Made by a program: the position numbers and the translations under genes. A stretch of 64,000 nucleotides of DNA from Papio anubis. Its lineage: Eukaryota > Chordata > Mammalia > Primates > Cercopithecidae. Shown here piece after piece: positions 46,370-57,412 of this stretch. How positions within the stretch are numbered: position 1 is the stretch's first letter; every line of letters starts with the position of its first letter. The DNA is taken from positions 100,266,043 through 100,330,042 of the forward strand of contig NC_044981.1 in assembly GCF_008728515.1 (NCBI RefSeq), written 5' to 3'. The notes below the pieces were generated by a model, which had not been told where the DNA came from, made no database searches, and was given only the letters and a program-made list of their open reading frames with translations.

Positions 46370-47260
46370 GTCTGAAGTGCCTCTGCTGCAAGACCCACGC
46401 ACCCAGTCAGGCGCGCCTTGCATTTGACTCCATGTCGTAGGAATGTCAAGAAAGTTACCGCCAAGTGGTTTACCGAAACGGGGTGGAAGGAATCAGGACA
46501 GTTTGCCCGACGGGCAGGTCGGCGGCTTTCAGGCAGGAGAGATCTTGCCAGGGGCAGAGAGAGATCCCGAAAATCGCCCCCAGCCGCGCGTCCAGCCCCT
46601 TCCCGCCGACGTTTTTTCTTGATCCTCCGAAGGCCCAGGGCGACGTTTGCCATCGCGGCTTCCCGAAAGGACGGTGCCGGGTTTGCTGGAAGACAGCTCA
46701 GTTTTAGGCATGGCCCGGTGGGGGTGGGGGTGGTCATTTTCTTGGGTTCGGATTCCCTCTCTTTGACTGCAGTTATGTTAGCTTTAGGAGATTCTGGCAT
46801 CTCATAGGAAAAGGGATCAAAGTATAAATGATACACGTCTGGAAATTCAGTCAAAATAGTAGGCTGTGCATAGTGTTTTTGCCATAGTGGTGAAGGCAGG
46901 GGTTTCTTTTGTTTGGTGTTCTTGGGGACAAGATGACAAATGTAAAAGTCCCTTAGTGAGAAATCACCAGCCTTCTTTGGATCTACACCGCTTAGGGAGA
47001 GGAGATGGTAAAGTGAGGAATAAAGGGAAAAGTGACTGGGGAGAGAAAGGTGAGAGGAAGCTTCAGAAGGTGGAGGGAAAGCTTAGATCTGCTGGCGCGG
47101 GGTCTGGGGTCTCAGGTCTGGGCCGCCTGGGGAGCGACCTGCCTAGAGAGGCGGGTTGCGATGGCAGCGCTGGGCTACAGACCCCGCCTTATTTGCGGGG
47201 AGGAGAGGACGGGTGGAGTCACTTGCCGCATTGCCACAGCCCCTCCTCCTAGTTTTAAGA
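46370..47260. promoter_or_regulatory. Second CpG-rich block about 4 kb upstream of LIN28B
   Basis: Two clusters of CpGs (about 46400-46690 and 47085-47235) in otherwise AT-rich sequence, with no recognised repeat. On the minus strand one frame is open from a TAA near 47085 to 46213, about 290 codons. Its first ATG is at 46800-46798 (G at -3), giving 195 codons starting MPESPKANITAVKERES, with a basic RRIKKKRRR stretch. I do not recognise the protein. Overlapping open frames on the plus strand suggest that at least part of the openness comes from base composition. Promoter, enhancer, or an old gene/retrocopy remnant are all possible. Confidence 0.5.
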
Positions 47261-47844
47261 AGAACCGAAGCATTGTTTCTGCTTTAACAGAAGTCACTCA
47301 TTCCTTACAGTTGAAAACAACGACGGTGGGCTCTGGCACCTCTTTCGGCTCCTTGTACTGTTGGGGGAAAAAAGTCTGGGAAAACGTGTACCTTGTTTTT
47401 TAAATGGGGAAGATTGTGATAGCCAACAGGCATATGATAGGTTATTTCCTTGCTTTTTCCCCCCAGTACATTGACGATTCTTTGTGGCTACTTGAACTCA
47501 TTTTAAAGACATTTTGAAAGAACTATAAGTCAAGCTATAAAGTATTTGGCTTTTGCAGGAATAAAACACGCCTTTTGAGTCAAACACAGGTCTTTCAGGG
47601 ACTAAAAACAAGTAGGAAATGAGAAAAAAATTAAAACCAGAAGACTTCAGGAAAGTGACAAATTGGAAAGCATTCTAGGAGACTCATAGGACGACTTTAT
47701 GTGAAAGCAGCACTCTAGGAGCTTTAAGAGCTTATGGGCAATTTATATTTTAAAAGGATCTTAGGCTCAAAAGTTTGGGGGGAAGGCGCAGAAAAGACAG
47801 TGCCATATTCTTAAATTGCTGAGTGATTATTTTGTGTTTCTCAA

Positions 47845-47955
47845 TGTGTCTCCTTCCTTTACTTCTCTCCTTTTCCAACTTCTTTGCTTTCTTATTCCTT
47901 TTCCCCTCTACCCTTCCCTCGCCTCTTCTCTTCCCCTTTCTTTTACCCTCCCCCA
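47845..47955 (+). repeat. Polypyrimidine tract
   Basis: About 110 bases almost entirely C and T (TTCCCCTCTACCCTTCCC and similar), ending CCCCCAAGGTATGT, which looks both like an acceptor and a donor. No exon is supported. Confidence 0.6.
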
Positions 47956-48957
47956 AGGTATGTAAATGCATTTGTCTTAAATTCTTCATGAACGAATTTT
48001 AGAGGATTTTTCAGGGTTCCCAGTTGGAAAAAGCCTTCTACACAACTTGAAAGGCTGATGTCCCTCTCAGGAAATGAATGAGTCGATAACCTCTGACACC
48101 AGTGACCACTCCAGTGAACGTTACCTTAATTCCACTAATACTGGAGGCCCCCAATCAGGCAAGACTGTGAATCTCATAACTCTACTGTACAGTGTAGTTC
48201 AGTTGTGGTATTCCACACTTTGCATCCACATTCAAAATAAATTTGAATTTCATCAAATTTAACAATAAACAGATTCTGGATCTACCTACATATTATGATT
48301 GTGGTTTTATAATGACTAAACTGTTTTCTAATTAAAAGCAAACTTAAATGAATATTTTACAAAGCTAAACTATACTGGCCTGTGAATTTTGTGATCATTA
48401 CTTTTATGTAAATAATAGCACTTCACCTCAATTTACATGAATACTTTCTGAGATTTTTTTTCCTCTGATACCGGATGTTGATTTTTTAAAGTGATTATTA
48501 AAATATGAAAAACATATAAATTACTTTCTCGATTTCATATTATGTCACAAGCTTAGCCTGTAATGCTATCATTGAGATTACTTTTTTGTCAGTGTAATCA
48601 GTATGATAGAAGTAATTTCTACCATCAAAATAATGCCTAGTAAATGTTTTGTTAGTAAATAATTTTTTCATAGCCTTGCGCTTTTGTTAAACTTTCAAAG
48701 TCATTGGATTTTTGCACCTTTTCTTTTCTCCCTAACAGCTGGCACACGGTTATTCCTTCCAAAATAAAATGAGAAAGTAGCCCTTTTTCCTAAAGAGAAA
48801 TAAAAGGAGTAACATACAAAAAAAATCTTTCCAAATTGATTAGTTTTGATTAAACCTTTTATCACAAACAGCTGAAAATAACTTCTATTTTTTATACATC
48901 CATTTTCCAATCTGCACCAATTAAATTTATATTTAGTTGTTTAATATGGGGAGGGAG

Positions 48958-48967
48958 TATAAATAGG
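48958..48967 (+). promoter_or_regulatory. TATA-box-like element TATAAATAGG
   Basis: A consensus TATA sequence in a unique, repeat-free stretch 1.7 kb before the LIN28B ATG, oriented toward LIN28B and preceded by a GGGGAGGGAG purine run. A start about 30 bases downstream would give a long 5' leader. Chance occurrence in AT-rich sequence is possible. Confidence 0.3.
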
Positions 48968-49486
48968 TGGATACAGCTTTTTCCATAGCTCTTCGATTCA
49001 TAATCCCTACATTTTAGCTTGTGTGAAACTGTGCTGGAGTGTGGACGTGTTTGAAGAGACTGGGAGGGGGATTGCTGGCATGGTGGGGGAGGGTCAACTC
49101 AGTAGCTTTGTCGAAGGAAGTGGTATCTGAACAGTTAGTTTCTTGGTAAACTGCTTGTTTAAGAAAATGGGGGGTGGGGTAGGCAAGTCTGGTGGTGCGT
49201 TTTAAGGTTTTAAAACAGGTAATATTTTATTTTTTAAAAGAAATAAAGCATTTTTAGTTAATCTATAATATTTATTGTTGTATTCAATAAGGGCGGTAAT
49301 ACTGTTGCCAGCATCTTGTAATCAATCGTTTGAACCAGTTTGAAAGGTAAAGGGGTAGGCATTTTGAAGCTGGGGGTCAGTCGAGGAAGGACAGTAGGAG
49401 CTTCCTCCGTTACTACATTTTCATTTATTCAACTCTTCTGGCCATTGGTAGTGGACTTTTAAAATGTCAGGGTACAAGTCAATATG

Positions 49487-49650
49487 ATATGAATTTACCT
49501 TTTTTCTCCCACTTGTCCTTCTTTCTCCACCCCACCCCCTGCCTGCGCCGGCTTTTTTTCTCTCCCACCTCTTTCTCTGACTCTGCTGCCGCCTATCCTG
49601 GCGGCTCCTCTTCACCTCCCCTGCCTGGAGATCCCCTCCCCCTCCTGCCC
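49487..49650 (+). promoter_or_regulatory. CT-rich (GA-rich on minus) tract upstream of LIN28B exon 1
   Basis: About 160 bases, mostly pyrimidine, with CTCCC and CCACCCC runs, about 1 kb before the start codon. Similar tracts lie at 47845-47955 and 50690-50775. Such tracts bind GA-factors and KLF/Sp proteins and can form triplex DNA. Function here is inferred only. Confidence 0.35.
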
Positions 49651-50459
49651 TATGTCCTCCGGCTCTTGGGGAACAATCGCCACTGATTGAGGTTCACTCT
49701 ACGTTAGGCTGGAAAACTGGGCTGTTATTTAGGAAGTCATTAATCACATCTCCTCCCCCGGAAAGAGATGGCAGAGAAACCTGTGAAGTACAATTCCTTA
49801 CCAACCCCCTCTAAAATTTTCCAAAATGGTTTACTTAAACACAATTTGACTATATGAAGGTGATAACGATTTTTCTAGTAGGATTTTATTTTAAATTTGA
49901 AAATATTTCGGGCATAATCAGGTAACTTATGTGCCTCTGCCTTTTCCTAGGTGTATGTTTTCATAATCTAAAGTTTCATGGGGATGTAATTAGGTTTAAT
50001 TAGATCTTTTATAAATTACATATTTTCCTCTAAGAATTGAATTAAATATGAAATTAGCGTTCCAAGCAGGTTTACTGCCATGGAATAGCTGAATTCTTAA
50101 GGGGAAAAAAAGCGTTAACATCGGTTGTTTTATTTAAACGACCCCCTCCCATGATTTTATTTATTCGGGCTTGTGTGTAAGGCACGCGTGTGCACATATA
50201 TGACTGTGCCTTTTTTCCTAAATCTATGATTCACAAGGACCCTCCATTGTGTTTAAGTAGAAGCACAAAATCAGCATTCTGATTTACCCTAAAGAAGCGT
50301 TCCAAATTGTCTTTAAGATAACATGTTTGAGTTTTTCGTGTTCATTCATAAATTATTTTGATGTCAGCATAGATGAAATGGCGATTGGTTATCTCTTCCT
50401 CTTGCCAGCCCCTTAAGGATACGAGGTGAAATTAGTAGCAAGAAAGCATGTAATTGACA

Positions 50460-50654
50460 AAGTCACGTGTGCTCAGGGGGCCAGAAACTGGAGAGAGGAG
50501 AGAAAAAAATCAAAAGAAGGAAAGCACGTTAGACCATGCGAGCTAAATTTGTGATCGCACAAAATCAAGATGTTAGATTGATGCAGAAGATCACTCCGTT
50601 CCAAAGGGAAAGTTTTCATCTCACGAGTTTGGAGCTGAGGGCCCGTGGGGCAAC
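50460..50654 (+). promoter_or_regulatory. LIN28B: LIN28B proximal promoter / exon 1 5'UTR region
   Basis: The sequence just before the canonical ATG. The exact transcription start cannot be read. From the known short 5'UTR of the canonical transcript I infer that it lies within a few hundred bases. The stretch contains a CACGTG E-box-like site at 50464-50469, an ATG at 50536 with A at -3, a minimal ORF ATG TTA GAT TGA at 50570 and another ATG at 50581. There is no TATA box within 100 bases and no real CpG island. Confidence 0.5.
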
Positions 50655-50664
50655 ATGGCCGAAG
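50536..50664 (+). promoter_or_regulatory. Upstream ORF overlapping the LIN28B start codon
   Basis: An ATG at 50536 (A at -3, C at +4) lies 119 bases before the LIN28B ATG, so it is out of frame. Its frame is open through the canonical start (read as ACA TGG CCG AAG) to the exon 1 donor. After splicing it continues about 38 codons into exon 2 to a TGA. If present in the mRNA it would overlap the main start and should lower LIN28B translation. A second Met of the same frame is at 50581. Whether the real mRNA includes it depends on the transcription start. Confidence 0.45.
50655..50664 (+). CDS. LIN28B: LIN28B exon 1, coding part (start codon, residues 1-3 and first base of Gly4)
   Basis: LIN28B is a cytoplasmic/nucleolar RNA-binding protein that blocks maturation of let-7 microRNA precursors. 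The coding part of exon 1 is only 10 bases: ATG GCC GAA G, followed by a GT donor (GAAG|GTTAAT) at 50665. The context is strong (A at -3, G at +4). The phase-1 end joins the GC that opens exon 2 at 51508 to rebuild Gly4, giving MAEGGASKGG, the known LIN28B start. The 5' edge of the exon cannot be read directly. Out-of-frame ATGs at 50536 and 50581 and a short ORF at 50570 lie just upstream and would be in the 5'UTR if transcription starts before them. The exon is chosen because both splice phase and protein start match the family. Confidence 0.93.
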
Positions 50665-51507
50665 GTTAATTTTCTTTTCTATTGTTTTACTGTGAATTTC
50701 TTTCTTCTTTTCTCCTCCCCCTCCCCCTCTCCCACCCTTCTTTGACCGTCCCCCCCTTCCCCCTTTACCCCAATACTGGGCATTACCTCCCAACCCCCCA
50801 TCACGCAGTGGGGCTTTCTGCAAACCTATTGTTATAGATCTCCAAAAATGTTTTGTACCGCCCACACTGATTCACAACTTGAAAAGCTTTCAGGGGGCTA
50901 TTGTTTGAATTGTGTGAGTGTGATTAAGCGCAGTTTCAGTTAGTGAGCCCAAGAAAACTTTTATACACCTGCCCCCTCCCCCATTCCACCCCAACTTTAA
51001 TTGAAAGTTATGGGGGGGGAGGGGAATGCACATTGCAAATAACGCTGGATTCACTACTGCCCCATGTGCCTTAACTAGTAGCTCTAAACCATCTTCACGA
51101 TTTCTCTTTCCTCCTCGTGCCCGCCGGAGAGAATAGTTTTGCTGAAAATTTCTCTTTGTCAATGGGATCAGTATTAAATCAGCAATATACAAGTAAAGTA
51201 TCGCATGTTGTAATGTAAAATGTGGCTGAAAAATGGAGTTAAATGAAAAAGAACACGTATGTATAGAAACGTGGAAGTTGGTGTGATCGATAGAACAGTG
51301 TGGCTTCCCCCTCCCCCGCTTTCCTTTTAACCCTTTATATTTTAAATATTTTCTGTAGGAGAAAAGAAATCAAACCATTTTAAAAAAATGTTTTTTTGTT
51401 ACCCTTCCCCTACACTCCCAGGCAGGCAACTTTTTTTTTTTTTCCAAATCTTTGAATGCACATTGAATGGGAATACAGACTGACTTTTTTGTCCTGTTCC
51501 TTCTCAG
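50665..51507 (+). other. LIN28B: LIN28B intron 1
   Basis: A short GT-AG intron of 843 bases between the two coding exons. It opens with a CT-rich tract (about 50690-50775) and ends with poly-T (51431-51443) followed by TTCTCAG. The frame of exon 2 is open backwards into the intron to an ATG at 51456, 17 codons before exon 2. Intron retention or a start site in this intron could therefore give an in-frame N-terminal extension. No interspersed repeat is recognised inside it. Confidence 0.85.
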
Positions 51508-51695
51508 GCGGGGCGAGCAAAGGTGGTGGAGAAGAGCCCGGGAAGCTGCCGGAGCCGGCAGAGGAGGAATCCCAGGTTTTGCGCGGAACTGGCCACTGTA
51601 AGTGGTTCAATGTGCGCATGGGATTTGGATTCATCTCCATGATAAACCGAGAGGGAAGCCCCTTGGATATTCCAGTCGATGTATTTGTACACCAA
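51508..51695 (+). CDS. LIN28B: LIN28B exon 2 (residues 4-66, first half of the cold-shock domain)
   Basis: The exon is bounded by a TTCTCAG acceptor (AG at 51506-51507) and a CAA|GTAAGC donor at 51696. With exon 1 it makes 198 coding bases, exactly 66 codons, ending in phase 0. Residues 5-28 are a Gly/Glu/Pro-rich linker. The cold-shock domain begins near residue 30. The RNP1-like strand KWFNVRMGFGFIS carries aromatic RNA-contact residues Trp36, Phe43 and Phe45. The RNP2-like strand VDVFVHQ carries Phe63 and His65. This domain is known to bind the let-7 precursor terminal loop. The rest of the domain and the two CCHC zinc knuckles (full protein about 250 residues) are encoded by later exons outside the window. 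I see no frameshift or stop. The sequence agrees with human LIN28B as I remember it, with no difference noticed. Confidence 0.96.
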
Positions 51696-54600
51696 GTAAG
51701 CCAAGCTTTTTTTTCCCCCCTCTTCATCTTTTTCCATGTGGAGGAGCTGATCAGTAGTTATGCCAATAGACGTACAAGAAGATGCCCTTCGGTATATTGA
51801 AAGACAAAATTTTCCCTGAAATTACTAGGTAGTGCAGCGTTTAGGGTACGTGTATGGGCCTTTTCCTGGGTTTTCTGTCAAAAGAGAAAAGAAAATATTT
51901 GAAATTTCACTATATATATTCAGGTTGATGTTATTAGCATTTCCCCCTGCTTCATTCTACAGCGAACTAGTGTTCATGTAGCTTCCGGTATTATCTATAC
52001 AATATACTCTGTCGCCTGTATCTGGTGAATGGGTAGAAAAATGAAGAAACATGATCATTTTAAGGTTGAAAAAACAAAGTGAAACAGTTTGCTGTGGAAA
52101 GAAATGTATAGATTGCCTTATTTTAGACACCTCTAGTCACAGTAGCTCCCTTTATTATTTCATCACTGCCTGTCCAGTAGTCATTTTGTAGACTCAGATA
52201 AAAATAATTTGACTTCATAGTAAAATAAAATAGAACACTGTTGACTTAGTATGATTGTAAAGAAATGCGTGCAATAGAGGGATGCTTGACAAACATTTTA
52301 GAAATGTGCTCCGTGTAGTCAGTGGTCTAAGTATACTGTCTCTTTAAGAGACTGAACTCAAAAAAACATGTGGCCAGAGGCGGCTCTAGTTTGTGTGTTT
52401 AAAATGTGCTGGTCTGCTACTTGGGGTAAATTTCAACCTTTGCTTATATTGTGTTGTAATTTTTAAAGAAGTTTTAATACCAAACAGAATTTCATTGCTT
52501 CCCATTTTCAAAATTTTATCCAGGAAATAATGAATTAATACTTCTGCCTTTACTCCTCTCTACTGCTTAATCCCTTTATAATAAAAAAGATACTTTTATG
52601 GAAGCCTGATTGTTTCCTCAAAAAAAGGTAAATATAAATTTTCTGTAGCGAATTCATAGTTAGAAATAAAGAGGTTTAGGACTAAAGAGGTTTATTTTGG
52701 CATGATATCTAAGTTAAAAAGAATTGAATGAATGACTGTTAATACTGCAGATTGACTGACAGATACATGCATGAAATACTTGGTATATTTGCTTGAAAAG
52801 TATGTATTTGGTACTGTGTTGCATGTTCCTAGTAATATTTATACCCCCTTCCCTAAGGAATATCATCTTCAAATTAAATATATAAACAATAGAAACATAT
52901 GAAACCATTCTGTTTTGATCTGTTGTCCTTTGGTGCTTGGTAGCTTCCTGACCTTGCTGTGTGGTGTGTGTTTTCCTTTCCTGAAGGCCTGGCCATCATT
53001 ATTGGCTGTTTATATGTGGAAGGATCAGCATAATCTGTGAATTGAAACAGGGTTTAAATACACAAATACGAGTCCACATACAGACTACTGGATTTTATGC
53101 TTCCTATTTTATAGTGCAAAATGAAGCTACATTTTCTGTTTTTTCCCTTCTAAGACTGGATGACAAAAATCATTGACAAATCCATTTTCTCCAGGCTCTT
53201 TCTTCCCCCTTTGAACCTTCTTTAGGTTGTTAAATTGTTTTTTACGATCTCATAAATTTGTTTTATAGATGAATGAAAAAAATAGCCCTTTTCTTCTTTG
53301 TCTGGTCACACCTTTTTATAATTTGATTTTCTGTGTTTACCTTCTAAAATATTCAAATGTTAAGATATTTTATTAACCAATGTTAATGTTTAGATCCATG
53401 AGACATTTGTGTTTACACTATTTAATGATTATATATTGGTAAACATTCCTCTATTCACTGAATTAAAACATATAGCTGTTAAAGTTTTTTTAATATATAG
53501 CTGTTTCCAGACTATAAACATTGATTTTTAAATAGTTGACTTAATCTTCAGTTACATACAGTATATATGTACAGTTCATGTATCTATTAAAAGGACAGTA
53601 TTAAATGATGCCTAAAGAGGTTTCTTATATTGTAATTTACATACATTGTATATAAATTGTATGAATAATTGTTTTGAAGAAGGCAGGAATCCTACTGATG
53701 TTAGCCAAGCAACTACAATTAACAGTTAGATGGTTGTAAATGATATAGGTATTATGTGTGCATCCCTTGTGGAATAAGGTTGCAATTCAAGACTATTTCA
53801 TAGAATTAAAAAAAAATTTATTACTATTTGAGAGGCCATTTTAGTTCTATAAGCATTTTTGAAAACATTCCAGGTTTTATATCTATGTACTATTTTGTTG
53901 TGAAAGGATATGTATCATAGACGATTAGGAATTTTAAATGTTCAACTGTACCTGTATCTACTCAAAATATTTTAAATATATGACATAGTTTTTTTGGAGT
54001 GTTTGGAAGCACATGTGTCATTGGATTTTTTTTTTTTAAGTATTCTGAAGCATTTTTAATATGTATTTGGGGAAATAAAAAACAAATTATTTGTGTCTTT
54101 AATAAATATATAAAAATTTATGCTAAGGCACCTGGGATACTTTTTCTCTTAAAAATAGTGATTGCAAGTAACCATATATCAAAACGTATTCAGTTGCTTC
54201 AAAATAAAGAGAATGTATATATGTGTGTTTTAAAATTGAGCTGTGTATTTGTAGTTATGTATATTTATAGTTACATAATTCTACTTAAAATTTATTGGCA
54301 GTAATACAGTCAAACTTTCTTGTAGTTCCTGTGATGTCACCAAATCCTCAAAAAGAAACACATGCCTAGGTGCTGTACTTTATCTCTCTTTAGACATGTT
54401 GATAAATGCTGTGAGAGTCTGCTGTTTGAGGATGGTATGTAACCATTGATGGTTTAAAATGACAGTATTCATTTGATTTTCTAATGTTAACTTGTAATTT
54501 AACTAGTTCCTATTTTTATTATGTGAAAATATATATTCTGACCCATGTTAATTGTGAAACATTGATACAGTTTAGTAATGAATATTTTATTTTTAAATAT

Positions 54601-54812
54601 TTAGCAAAATATATAAGTATTATATTTGTGAATTTTGTCATATCTCACTGTTGAGGTTTTTAAAAAATATTTAATAAAATAGGAAATTTTTGATTATTTT
54701 ATTTTTAAATATAAATTTTTAAGAATTTCTTAAGTATCCAATGCAAACACAGATTTGTTTCAAATGAAGTAAGGATATATGTGGTTAATACAGATTTGTT
54801 AAGTCTAGATTC

Positions 54813-55104
54813 TTTTTTTTTTTTGAGATGGAGTCTTGCACTGTCACCCAGGCTGGAGTGCAGTGGTAAGATCTTGGCTCACTGCAACCCCTGCCTTGCG
54901 GGTTCAAGCAATTCTGCTGCCTCAGCTCCCAAGTAACTGGGATTACAGGTGCCCGCCACCACGCCTGGCTAATTTTTTGTATTTTTAGTAGAGATGGGGT
55001 TTCACTGTGTTGGCCAGGCTGGTCTCGAACTCCTAACCTCGTGATCCGCCTGCCTTCGCCTCCCAAAGTGCTGGGATTACAGGCATGAGCCACTGCGTCC
55101 GGCT
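54813..55104 (-). mobile_element. Alu (minus) in LIN28B intron 2
   Basis: Reversed Alu. Target-site duplication AAGTCTAGATTCTT / AAGTATAGATTCTT. Confidence 0.95.
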
Positions 55105-56639
55105 GTAAGTATAGATTCTTACTAAGGTGATTTCATAAATTAGAATATGATTATTTAGTAAGTGCCAGTAATTACTACTCCTACCAGTTTCTTATATTTT
55201 TTAAAATCACGATTAGATTTAGGATAACATTTACATTACCTGGAGAATGTTACTGGCAGTTTTTTGAAATGTTAAAAGTTCTTAGTAAGACTTAAATGTT
55301 TGATGGTACTTTAGAAGAATAGAATGGTAATTAAATATTAGATCTCTTTTGGAGAAGGGCAGTGTTAACTTAATAACTACCTATTGATGTTTGTTATATA
55401 GGTTTTTTTTATAGATTTTAATATTTATTTCCAAAGTCGTTATCTTACCTAATAAGATAAAATGATCATTTGAATTTGATTTTGTTCTAGGGAGGTGTAG
55501 AATATGTTCTCCTTATTGCTCTCTCCTCAGCTTATGTGCATAATAATACTTTCTTCACATATAGGGTTTATATATACTTGGAATTCTTTGCCATCAAATA
55601 TGATACAATTGTTTACGTAAATGTATTTCATTTATTTCATAATGTATGCATAATGTTTGTATCTCTTTTTTTCTCAAAGAAAAAGAGTAATTTCAAAATG
55701 ACTGCAATTTAGCTACCATTACTCAGTAGGCCTAAATATTAATAATTTATCTTTATTCATCTTCATTTACCTTACAGATATTGGTGTTTTCTTCTTATGG
55801 TCTTTATTTTGGAATTAGATTTTGATGTTTATAGATAATTCAAATGCCCACATTAGAAAGGCTTTATATATTTTATGTTCCTTTGCTTCAAAAATATCTC
55901 AAGGAGTAATGGAAATAGAAAAAATAAGAATCGTTATTGTTACTGAGTTAAAGCATTAACAGTAAGAGATATGAAAACATTTAGAGATGACTACTACTTA
56001 AATATATGAAAAATTTCTTACAGTTCAATTGATCTAATATAGAGTTCTTATATATTTAATTAATTATACAATGTAGGAAAACAAATTTATTTCTGTATGT
56101 TCATTAAGGTCTTTTCATAATATTTCATTGCTGATTAACTAGCCGTGTTTAGTTTTGTTATAGTTAAGCATAAAATCATTTTTCACATGAAGAATATGTG
56201 TGATTATTATTATTCTCTGGACTGCTTAATATGCCAGTTAAAAAAAGACATCTTGGAAACAAAAATGTGATCATAAACAGTTACAGCTCATTTGTATAGT
56301 GAGTTATACATTTTAATATTTTTAAAATAGTTTATAACCTACCAGATTTTTAAGATGATTTGCCCAGTTCACCAATTTCAGAGAATCCCAAGCTAAGTGC
56401 TTTAAGGTCGTTTAATCGTAATATCACGTTTAAAGGCATTTATTATAAAACAAAATTTTATAAGATTTATTAATGTAGCCCTAAAGATACTTTTGATTTT
56501 CAAGTGGTGGTGCATTTTTCAGACTCTTTTTCATGTATTTAAGTTCTACAAAGATACTCTGATTCAATTTAAATGTGAAATGTGAATTAGGTACATATTG
56601 AAAATGTAGTCCTTTCTCCTATTTTAAAGATTATTGGTG

Positions 56640-56900
56640 TAGTTCTTAAATATTTTTCTCCTACCTTTTTAAAGAGCAGTTTTAGGTTCACAGCAAAATT
56701 AAGAGGAAAATACATAGATTTTTCCATGTACCCTTGCCCTTTCAAATGCATAGCATCCTCCATTATCAACATCCCCTACCAAGAGTGGCACATTTGTTTC
56801 AAATATGAATGTACATTGACACATCATAATCACACAGAGTCCATAGCTTACATTAGTGTTAGCCTTTGGTGTTGCATGTTCTCGCTAATTTTTGATTCCT
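56640..56900. mobile_element. Old L1-like fragment
   Basis: Segments TTTAGGTTCACAGCAAAATT, CCATTATCAACATCCCCTACC and CATTGACACATCATAATCAC occur in order in an old mammalian L1 as I recall it. Strand and subfamily not resolved. Confidence 0.5.
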
Positions 56901-57289
56901 CTTTTATTTTAAAAGACTATTCACAACAAATGAACGCAGTAAATCAAATAATTATTTTTTAAATAAAAATGTGAGTGTCAAATCACAAGTATTCAGTGTA
57001 ACCTTTTAAAACATGTCTTTAACTTGTCTCAGAGTTCTTAGGTTTCATGAGAAATTAAAAGTTTATTTGTTACCTGCGTTCAACTTGGTAGATTAAAAAT
57101 TGAGTCCTTCACTGTAATTTTTGTTGCTTTCAGGCAGCAACAAAATATTATTTGGATTTGGTTGAATTCTTCCTCTTCAGAGATAGTTAGAAATATTACA
57201 GATAGTTATGTCTACTTTAACTGACCAGCTCTTTTGGTATTGTGATTAACTTAAAAGTTGCTAGTTAGAAATAAGATGCACTGTATTGT

Positions 57290-57412
57290 TTTTGTTTCTT
57301 TGAGACTTAAGTTGTCCAGGCTAACCTGGAACTCCTAGCTAGTCTCAAGAGATACTCGCTCCTCAGCCTCTGTAATAGCTGGGACTACAGGCATGCACCA
57401 CCATGCCTAGCT
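57290..57412 (-). mobile_element. Old Alu-arm fragment (minus)
   Basis: Diverged, internally deleted reversed Alu pieces (GTCCAGGCTAACCTGGAACTC, TAGCTGGGACTACAGGCATG). Confidence 0.75.

Larger units (their letters stand above)
47261..50459. other. Repeat-free upstream region of LIN28B
   Basis: 3.2 kb with no interspersed repeat recognised. Contains the polypyrimidine tracts and the TATA-like element listed separately. The plus frame at 48074 (62 codons) follows a CTCTCAG acceptor-like site but has no matching donor; not supported as an exon. Confidence 0.5.

Noticed and set aside
48074..48262. ATG frame after a CTCTCAG acceptor-like site (MNESITSDTSDHSSERY)
   Set aside because: It looks somewhat protein-like, but no GT donor joins it in phase to LIN28B exon 2 and it resembles no known family.
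50473..50865. 130-codon minus-strand frame across LIN28B exon 1
   Set aside because: Gly/Lys-rich product of the CT-rich tract read backwards; overlaps the real exon.
51696..51800. Continuation of the exon 2 frame past 51695
   Set aside because: Read-through into intron 2 at a consensus donor; the known protein continues SKLF, not VSQAF, so the frame extension is intronic.
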